64,000 bases of DNA, from contig NZ_CP016279.1 in NCBI RefSeq assembly GCF_001542625.1, positions 9,610,001 to 9,674,000 of the forward strand. The letters run 5' to 3'. The notes below the pieces were generated by a model, which ran no database searches, was not told where the DNA came from, and saw nothing but the letters and a program-made list of their open reading frames with translations. Made by a program: the position numbers and the translations under genes. This document shows, one piece after another, positions 58,677-64,000 of the stretch (position 1 is its first letter; each line of letters begins with the position of its first letter). Source of the DNA: Streptomyces griseochromogenes. Its GTDB lineage: Bacteria; Actinomycetota; Actinomycetes; Streptomycetales; Streptomycetaceae.

Positions 58677-59339
58677 TCAGAAACGGTCGGTGAGGGTGGA
58701 CGTACGGGCTGCCAGGAGCAGGCCCATGCGATGGGTGTGGTCGTGCAGCTGGTCGACGTGGGGCCGTTCGGTGAACTCGTCCGTGCGCAGGGTGAGCAGG
58801 ACATCCCAGTCACTGAGGAAGTGACGGTGCAGGCGCTCGGGAGAGGTGTAGTGCTCCACCAAGTGGTGGCGCGTTTCGACGGGCATCATGAACTCCGCAC
58901 CGAACACGCCGCCCGGGTGGACCAGGCGTTGCATGCGGTCGACGAACTCGGCGAGCGGGCGGTGGTGGTTGGCACTGTAGTGCCACGAGCAGCTCGTCCA
59001 GACCGCCTCACATTGCATGTCCAGGGGATCCCCTGCCAGGAAGTCCTCTTCAACGACCTGCACACGAGCGTCGAGTTCCTCTTGCTTCAGCCGGTCGATC
59101 AAGCCCATCGCGTGCGCTTCGCTGTCACCCGGGAGGCGGACCTCACCTCCGTGCACGGCAAGCGCATCGCGCTCGATCGCTACTACGCGGTACCCAGCGG
59201 CTGCCAGAGGCAGGACGAACTTGCCGTCGCTCGCACCGACGACTGCGATGGTGGCGTTAGAGGCAACGCGCTCCCGCAGAGTGACGAGGAACTGAGGGAA
59301 GAAGGTGAGGGTGTGCTCCCACAGGCTCCGTGTCTGCAT
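58677..59339 (-). CDS. SAM-dependent methyltransferase-like protein
   Basis: 220 aa. Rossmann motif I as IAVVGASDGKFVLPLAAAG, an acidic end of strand 2 in VVAIERDA, VQVVEEDFLAGDP (motif III-like) and VWTSCSWHYSANHHRPLAEF with a histidine-rich active-site region. Thus probably uses SAM, but the acceptor is unknown. The start lies 83 bp inside the kinase gene; this long overlap means either coupling or a later true start. Confidence 0.75.
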   Translation of the reverse strand: MQTRSLWEHTLTFFPQFLVTLRERVASNATIAVVGASDGKFVLPLAAAGYRVVAIERDALAVHGGEVRLPGDSEAHAMGLIDRLKQEELDARVQVVEEDFLAGDPLDMQCEAVWTSCSWHYSANHHRPLAEFVDRMQRLVHPGGVFGAEFMMPVETRHHLVEHYTSPERLHRHFLSDWDVLLTLRTDEFTERPHVDQLHDHTHRMGLLLAARTSTLTDRF

Positions 59340-59898
59340 GGGAGTGCGCTCCTTGCGTATCGGTGGCGGTGATCACGCGGAGGACCTCTTCGGGGGTGAG
59401 CCCCGTGGTGTCGATGCGATGCATCGGGAACGAGGCGTAGGCATCCGTCACTCGGTCCGTGACGGTTTCCATCAGCGCGTCCCATCGCCATGTCGGCTTG
59501 TTCCGTGCTGCGAGGCGGCGTCGGCGTTCGTCGTCAGCGCAGACGAGGTGGTAGGTGACGGGCGTTGGCAGCCAGGCCGGCAGAGTGACGCCGAGCCGGG
59601 CGCCCAGGGCACGGTGGCTGGAGAGACACCGGGCGAAGTAGCTCTCCACGACGACCGGGACGCCACCTCTGAGTTGGTGCTGGATCTCTTCGGCTGCTGT
59701 GAACAGTGCGGAGAGGTAGAGACACATCCGCGCTTCGACGTTCGTCCGCTTGTCCACCTCGCGCCTGAGGGGCTGGTACAAGGCAGGCACGGTGGGGACT
59801 AGAACGGCTTGTCGGGCAGCGGCGAGCAACGGTGCGATGGTCGACTTCCCGGTGCCGCGTAAGCCTTCCAGGCTCTCGAACCTCGGGTGGTCAGGCAT
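59257..59898 (-). CDS. P-loop nucleoside/nucleotide kinase (dTMP-kinase-like)
   Basis: 213 aa. Walker A in FESLEGLRGTGKSTIAPLL, followed by a helical lid and VVVESYFARCLSSHRALGAR (DR-motif-like) and LVCADDERRRRLAARN. Resembles thymidylate kinases, which phosphorylate nucleoside monophosphates. ATG at 59898 overlaps the radical SAM stop by 8 bp. The C-terminal 40 residues extend over the methyltransferase start and may be a non-conserved tail. Confidence 0.78.
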   Translation of the reverse strand: MPDHPRFESLEGLRGTGKSTIAPLLAAARQAVLVPTVPALYQPLRREVDKRTNVEARMCLYLSALFTAAEEIQHQLRGGVPVVVESYFARCLSSHRALGARLGVTLPAWLPTPVTYHLVCADDERRRRLAARNKPTWRWDALMETVTDRVTDAYASFPMHRIDTTGLTPEEVLRVITATDTQGAHSHADTEPVGAHPHLLPSVPRHSAGARCL

Positions 59899-60793
59899 GC
59901 GCGTACACCACGTCCGGTACCGGGAGCGTGATCTCGTCCGTGGCGGAGGGCCTGTGGACGATACGGTTCGCGGACTTCTCGTACCAGAACGCGTGGGAGT
60001 CCTTGCCCACCGCCTTGCAGGACATGGTGAGCGCACCGCGTGGGTCGGCCTCGATCCGGTCGATCTCGCGAGGTCCGCCGGACGGTGCGCAGACCTCAGG
60101 AGCGCTGTGCTCGGAGAGGTCCTCGTCGACGATCACTTCAAGCGGCAACTCGGTTTCCGCGAGCTCTTCGCGGAGCCGGCCGTAGGCGGCCGTGTCGGTT
60201 ACCAGCAGCTCGGGATGGTTTGCGGCGTTGCCGACGGGCCGCAGATGGTGGAGCTTCAGCTGCCGGACTCCGAGGTGGGCCAAGACACGGGCGAGGGGGA
60301 GTACCTCGCCGATGTTCCGTGAGGTCACGGTCATGGTCACGCCGGTTGAAACACCGAGGTCCCGTGCCAGGCCGAGCGAGTGGAGAGCGCTCTGGTAGCT
60401 GCCGCGCTTGCGGATGCCGTCGTTGGTCGAGCCGACACCCTCCAGGGAGACCCGGAGCAAGTCCAGGTGCGGAGCAATCTCGGTCAGGCAGCGCTCGATC
60501 CGGTACCCGTTGGTGCAGATCTCGACACGCTGGCCCAGCTCCTGCTTGGCGTGCCGGACGACCTGTGGGAGCTCCCGATGGACGAACGGCTCCCCACCGA
60601 GCAGGGTGACGGCCTCCGTGCCGTATTCATCCCGCATCAGGTCGAGAAGGCTGACGGCTTCCTCAGCGGTGAAGGCATCGGCATACTGAAGGCGCTTGCC
60701 GTGGAAGCAGTGCAGACACGTGAAGTTGCAGCGGTACAGCAACTGCAGGTACAGCATTCGGATCTTCTTGATCCCCGTGACTTCCCCGATCAC
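59891..60793 (-). CDS. Radical SAM protein
   Basis: 300 aa. Cluster motif CNFTCLHC (Cys22, 26, 29) is followed by LLGGEPFVHRELPQVV (GGE SAM site), EICTNGYRIERCL, DLLRVSLEGVGSTND and GVTMTVTSRN. Two later Cys (EVCAPSGG, TMSCKAVG) may help bind another cofactor, but a full SPASM domain is not visible. Radical SAM enzymes start reactions by a 5'-deoxyadenosyl radical. Product unknown. GTG with AAGGAG 7 nt before; the long upstream frame lacks coding character. Confidence 0.9.
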   Translation of the reverse strand: MIGEVTGIKKIRMLYLQLLYRCNFTCLHCFHGKRLQYADAFTAEEAVSLLDLMRDEYGTEAVTLLGGEPFVHRELPQVVRHAKQELGQRVEICTNGYRIERCLTEIAPHLDLLRVSLEGVGSTNDGIRKRGSYQSALHSLGLARDLGVSTGVTMTVTSRNIGEVLPLARVLAHLGVRQLKLHHLRPVGNAANHPELLVTDTAAYGRLREELAETELPLEVIVDEDLSEHSAPEVCAPSGGPREIDRIEADPRGALTMSCKAVGKDSHAFWYEKSANRIVHRPSATDEITLPVPDVVYAHA

Positions 60794-60857
60794 ATGGGCT
60801 CCTTCGGCTGACTTCCTGGTGGGAACCCTGATGGTGGCCGTCCGTCCGGGGACCTCG

Positions 60858-61592
60858 TCACCGCATTCGGGGACGATCCAAGGACGTCCTGGGACGTTTT
60901 GCGTGACCCGCGAAGGACTCCAGGACGCTGAGAACCTCTTTGGTGTCCAATAGGTCGGGCAGGATTTCGTGAGCGCCGGCAGCGGCCAGCTCCTCGGGAC
61001 TGTGGACGCCGGAGGCGACCGCGACGATCCCCGAATCCGTGGACAGGGCGGCCTCCACGTCACGGGGAGTGTCCCCCACCAGTACGGCGGGCACATCGGC
61101 CGGAACGCCACGGAGCCGCTGTATGCGTTGGCGGGCGACCGCGACAAGTTCGGGACGGAGCTCGGCGTCCGCTCCGTAGGAGCCCACCGACAGGTCCAAC
61201 AGGGAGTCGAGGCCGAAAGCGGACAGCTTCACATGGGCGTTGGCGGCGATGTTGCCGGTCAGGACAGAGGAAACCCAACCGCTTCGCAGTGAGGCGGCCT
61301 TCAGTACCTCGTGGACCCCCGGCAAGGCTGTCCCGCGCGAGCGCAGATCACCCAGGCGGTCATGCCCGGCCTGTGCGAGGGCGTCCTCGATCACGGGCCA
61401 CTCTGGCACGGGCAGCTCGTCACGAAGGAACATCTCGCGCATGATCAGCCGATCCGTGCGCCCCTCGGTGCGAGCCGGCCCCGTCGGCACACACCCCGCG
61501 AGTGATGAGAAGGCAGCCGCGTAAATCTCCTTGCTCACCCCCGAGTTCTCAATGAGGGTATGGTCGATGTCCCACAGGATGATGAGCTCCAT
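60858..61592 (-). CDS. HAD family phosphatase
   Basis: 244 aa. Nucleophile motif ILWDIDHTLIENSG (Asp8, Asp10), a helical cap, motif II VLTGNIAAN, and motif III VLVGDTPRDVEAAL. Subfamily I HAD phosphatases act on small phosphorylated metabolites. First gene of the operon that continues with the radical SAM gene after 64 bp, and divergent from the HTH regulator. Confidence 0.9.
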   Translation of the reverse strand: MELIILWDIDHTLIENSGVSKEIYAAAFSSLAGCVPTGPARTEGRTDRLIMREMFLRDELPVPEWPVIEDALAQAGHDRLGDLRSRGTALPGVHEVLKAASLRSGWVSSVLTGNIAANAHVKLSAFGLDSLLDLSVGSYGADAELRPELVAVARQRIQRLRGVPADVPAVLVGDTPRDVEAALSTDSGIVAVASGVHSPEELAAAGAHEILPDLLDTKEVLSVLESFAGHAKRPRTSLDRPRMR

Positions 61593-61642
61593 GGCGCCAG
61601 CGTAGGCAGTTGGCGCTGCTCTGCCTTCGTCACAACGTCCCG

Positions 61643-61648
61643 TAACGT
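61643..61648 (+). promoter_or_regulatory. Minus-10 of leaderless HTH gene
   Basis: TAACGT ends 6 nt before the GTG at 61655. It is preceded by an overlapping AACGTCC direct repeat (61634 and 61644). Confidence 0.55.
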
Positions 61649-61654
61649 CCTTGC

Positions 61655-62461
61655 GTGATCAGACAGCGCACCGCTTCCATGGCTGCTGTGAACGACCGAC
61701 TGCACTCTGTGCTCGCGCAGCGCGGTGTCTCGCCCGAATCGCTCGCGGAAGTGTGCGAGGTGGATCCCAAGACGGTGAGCCGGTGGCTGGGCGGGCGGAT
61801 TCCGCATGCTCGGCATCGCTTCCGTGTCGCGCGCCACCTGCGCGTGGAAGAGACCTTCCTATGGCCAGCATCGCCTCGACGATCCGGCCGGTCGCGTGAC
61901 GGGTTAGGCACCGAGCTGGTCGGCACCTATCAGAACCGAGCCAGCGTGCCGCGGGACGTCTGGCTCTCGCTGCTGCGAGAGGCTCAGCACGAGATCAGCG
62001 TCCTCGTCTTCTCCGGCACCTTCTTCGCGCAGTCCAACCCGCATGTTGCCAAGATGCTCTCCGAGCGTGCTGCCGAGGGCATCCGGGTACGCCTGTGCTT
62101 CGGTGACCCAGACGGTCAGGCAGTCGCAATCCGAGGCCGTGAAGAGGGTATCGGCGACACCCTGGCCGCCAAGATCCGGGCCTCGCTGACGTACTACCAC
62201 CCCTTGCTGGGTGAGGCCGGATGCGCCGTACGGCTCCACGACACCACGCTCTACACGTCCATGTTCCGCTACGACGACAACCTTCTGATCAATCCGCACA
62301 TCTGGGGACAACCTGCCAGCGCCAACCCTCTGCTCCACCTCAAGAGGGCTGGCGGTATCGGGTGGTTCGACAACTACGCTGAGAGCTTCGACTCCGTCTG
62401 GGCCGCTGCGCGGCCATGGACGCCCGATCAGGAGAGGACCGCCCCCTATGGGCAGGACTGA
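61655..62461 (+). CDS. HTH regulator with PLD-like C-terminal domain (DUF5919-like)
   Basis: 268 aa. XRE HTH (LHSVLAQRGVSPESLAEVCE, PKTVSRWLGGRIPHARHRFR) followed by a domain with phospholipase-D-like topology: EISVLVFSGTFFAQSN, GIRVRLCFGDPDG and YDDNLLINPHIWGQP. The HKD catalytic motif is not seen, so it likely senses a ligand. Leaderless GTG start. The gene overlaps the NUDIX gene by 14 bp and diverges from the radical SAM operon, which it may regulate. Confidence 0.8.
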   Translation: MIRQRTASMAAVNDRLHSVLAQRGVSPESLAEVCEVDPKTVSRWLGGRIPHARHRFRVARHLRVEETFLWPASPRRSGRSRDGLGTELVGTYQNRASVPRDVWLSLLREAQHEISVLVFSGTFFAQSNPHVAKMLSERAAEGIRVRLCFGDPDGQAVAIRGREEGIGDTLAAKIRASLTYYHPLLGEAGCAVRLHDTTLYTSMFRYDDNLLINPHIWGQPASANPLLHLKRAGGIGWFDNYAESFDSVWAAARPWTPDQERTAPYGQD

Positions 62462-62915
62462 GTACTACAACGACCCGGCTGCCCCGAAGGCGAACACCCT
62501 CATCCCGGCCAGCAACCTGCTCGTCGTCGACGAGACCGGAGCCATCCTCCTCCAGCGCCGCCGCGACACCGGCCAGTGGGCGCTTCCCGGCGGCGCCCAG
62601 GACATCGGCGAGACCGCGGCCGAGTGCGCGGTACGCGAGTGCCTGGAGGAGACCGGCATCATGGCCGAGATCACCGGATTCCTCGGCGTCTACACCAACC
62701 CGAACCACATCGTCGCCTACACCGATGGCGAGATCCGCCAGCAGTACGAGAACACCTACATCGGCCGCCCCATCGGCGGAGCCCCCACGATCAACGACGA
62801 GGCCGACGGCGTCCGCTTCGTCCAGCCGACCGACCTCGACCAGTACGACATCCACCCGAGCATGCGCCAGCAGATCGGGGACTACCTGGCCGGCACCTAC
62901 CCTTACCTCGGCTGA
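62448..62915 (+). CDS. NUDIX hydrolase
   Basis: 155 aa. The NUDIX box GGAQDIGETAAECAVRECLE then ETGI matches GX5EX7REUXEEXGU fully. NUDIX enzymes cleave nucleoside diphosphates linked to another moiety. Start inside the HTH gene end gives coupling. Converges on the HD gene with a 13-bp overlap. Confidence 0.95.
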   Translation: MGRTEYYNDPAAPKANTLIPASNLLVVDETGAILLQRRRDTGQWALPGGAQDIGETAAECAVRECLEETGIMAEITGFLGVYTNPNHIVAYTDGEIRQQYENTYIGRPIGGAPTINDEADGVRFVQPTDLDQYDIHPSMRQQIGDYLAGTYPYLG

Positions 62916-63466
62916 GCCGCCAGCGCCGTCTCGATCCTCTCTACGGAGGAGAAGATTTCCGGCGCCGCGCGGCGGATGAATCGGCCGACCACGCTGTCCA
63001 CGCTATAGCGGCCGACGATCTCCGCGATCCGCTCCTGCATACTGGTCCGGCCGCCGTCAGGCGTCGTCGTCATGTCGCAGTACACGAGGGCATCCACCAG
63101 CAGAGGCTCCTCCAGCAAGGGGAACTCCGACGCCAACTCGTCCCGCAGACCACGCTCCTCGGCCTCCAACAGGGCAAAGGAGTGGTTCGCGACCAGCCGC
63201 ACGAGCCGCTCGTCGGCCCCGTGCTCGTCACGAAGAAACCTTGCCCCGTCCAGCGGGTGGAACCCCGTCACGGCCAGCCGAGGCGCGTACCCGACGTCAT
63301 GCAGCGTGGCAGCGGCGATGAGCAGGCCAGCGCCTTCGCCAAAGAGCCCGCTGACTTCGATTGCACGCTCGGCCACGCCTTGCGTATGCGCCCACCTTCG
63401 TGGAAGCGCAGCGCTGAGCTCGGTTTCCGCTACCTGCGTCGCCCACTCAGCAATCAGATCGGCCAT
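62903..63466 (-). CDS. HD-domain phosphohydrolase
   Basis: 187 aa. His in RRWAHTQGVAERA and the metal HD pair in AATLHDVGYAP, with VANHSFALLE and VDALVYCDMTT. HD enzymes hydrolyse nucleotides or cyclic nucleotides. ATG with AGGAAG upstream is preferred. Converges with the NUDIX gene. Confidence 0.9.
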   Translation of the reverse strand: MADLIAEWATQVAETELSAALPRRWAHTQGVAERAIEVSGLFGEGAGLLIAAATLHDVGYAPRLAVTGFHPLDGARFLRDEHGADERLVRLVANHSFALLEAEERGLRDELASEFPLLEEPLLVDALVYCDMTTTPDGGRTSMQERIAEIVGRYSVDSVVGRFIRRAAPEIFSSVERIETALAAQPR

Positions 63467-63764
63467 GCCGGACTTCCTGCCCCCCAAAGTGCCCCGAGCC
63501 CACGCTGGGCTTCCCGCCGCTCAGACGTACACCGGCTACGACCAAGCATCGTCGTCGCTGCCGAAGCCGAGTCCTCCCTGACATTGTTGATCTGGCCGCT
63601 GTCGTCGACTCCGCTGCCGAGAGGCTAGTTCAGGCGCTGACGTCTCGCTCGGGTTCTACCTTGAACGACCCTCGGCCTATCACTCGCGGTGGTGACGTGT
63701 TCTCCGAGTAGATCGAAGTCTGAACTTACCCTTTCTATCTGGTAGTTACCGAAGGAGATCGACC

Positions 63765-63941
63765 GTACCCAAAGCCCGGCTCGAATTGGACCAGACGTAT
63801 ACCCTGCTTGCTGAGGTTGAGGCCTTCCGTGCTTTCGTGACCGAAGAGCCGATGCCGGATGGCTTCAACATGCGCCGGCACCTGACCTTCCGCGATAGCA
63901 CGGCGACGGGGATGACCACCGGCCCGATGGCACGCAGATGA
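63765..63941 (+). CDS. Small ORF with non-canonical GTA start, likely remnant or unusual start
   Basis: 58 aa if read from GTA at 63765, which is exactly 7 nt after AAGGAG. Reads PKARLELDQTYTLLAEVEAF, RAFVTEEPMPDGFNMRRHLTF. The frame has no ATG, GTG or TTG at the expected position; the first in-frame standard start is TTG at 63786. Could be a mutated ATG or GTG. Family not recognised. Confidence 0.4.
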   Translation, partial: VPKARLELDQTYTLLAEVEAFRAFVTEEPMPDGFNMRRHLTFRDSTATGMTTGPMARR

Positions 63942-63967
63942 ATTGAGAACGGATCCAGGACCCGGGC

Positions 63968-64000
63968 ATGGACAAGTATTTCGCGCGGCGGGATCTCGCT
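63968..64000 (+). CDS. Start of a gene running off the right edge
   Basis: ATG at 63968 with AGGA 9 nt upstream reads MDKYFARRDLA before the edge. Too short to identify. Confidence 0.4.
   Translation, partial: MDKYFARRDLA

Overview
The window reads as a Streptomyces (or very close relative) chromosome. GC content is very high with strong third-position GC. It carries the Streptomyces apical-growth polysaccharide locus (cslA-glxA-cslZ with an AA10 copper monooxygenase), class E and class F sortases, a DasR-type operator, several TANNNT promoters placed 6-7 nt ahead of a start codon (leaderless mRNAs), and the Streptomyces-specific ATPase/XRE/DUF397 regulatory trio. No rRNA, CRISPR array or phage structural genes were seen.

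Layout. (1) 1-9.2 kb is a catabolic and uptake block: a luciferase-like oxidoreductase, two overlapping Asp/Glu-racemase/maleate-isomerase-type genes, a D-2-hydroxyacid dehydrogenase, an amidase, a DUF3830 protein, a four-gene polar amino-acid/ectoine-type ABC importer and an IclR regulator. (2) 9.2-13.4 kb lies between two identical tRNA-Lys(CTT) genes and holds a DUF3592 protein, the LPMO, an SPFH protein and an NlpC/P60-like protein with a peptidoglycan-binding domain. (3) 13.4-19.5 kb holds a leaderless FadR-type regulator and then cslA-glxA, convergent with cslZ. (4) 19.5-21.7 kb holds a class F sortase with a membrane-anchored partner and a NagD-type HAD phosphatase. (5) 21.8-30 kb is a 2-aminoethylphosphonate-type operon: phosphodiesterase, four importer genes, phosphonatase-like hydrolase, FAD oxidase and a GntR/UTRA regulator. 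(6) 30-47 kb is mixed core: a LAXTG surface protein, a ROK regulator divergent from an oxidoreductase, LLM and aldo/keto reductases, FAH hydrolase, a YidC homologue, an HxlR/MFS pair with twin operators, two Imm50 immunity genes, a class E sortase, and a TIGR03943/permease pair.

(7) From about 47.1 kb the character changes. A complete IS5-type element with a 3-bp target duplication is followed by less GC-biased DNA. Here vsr and dcm converge, and dcm is preceded on its strand by an SNF2-like helicase, a ParB/Srx-fold protein and a zinc-finger (HNH-like) protein. I infer an uncharacterised methylation-linked defence or restriction system. Next come a coiled-coil HTH protein carrying a perfect 18-bp inverted repeat and the ATPase/XRE/DUF397 trio, then about 900 bp of apparently decayed DNA.

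(8) 58.1-63.5 kb holds a second unusual cluster: HAD phosphatase, radical SAM enzyme, dTMP-kinase-like enzyme, SAM methyltransferase and CYTH enzyme in one tight operon. It is divergent from an HTH/PLD-like regulator coupled to a NUDIX hydrolase, with an HD phosphohydrolase converging on that pair. The combined chemistry suggests nucleotide-type metabolism or signalling, but the product is unknown.

Starts were chosen by ribosome-binding sites, coupling overlaps or leaderless promoter spacing. All functions are inferred from family motifs visible in the translations; no database search was run.
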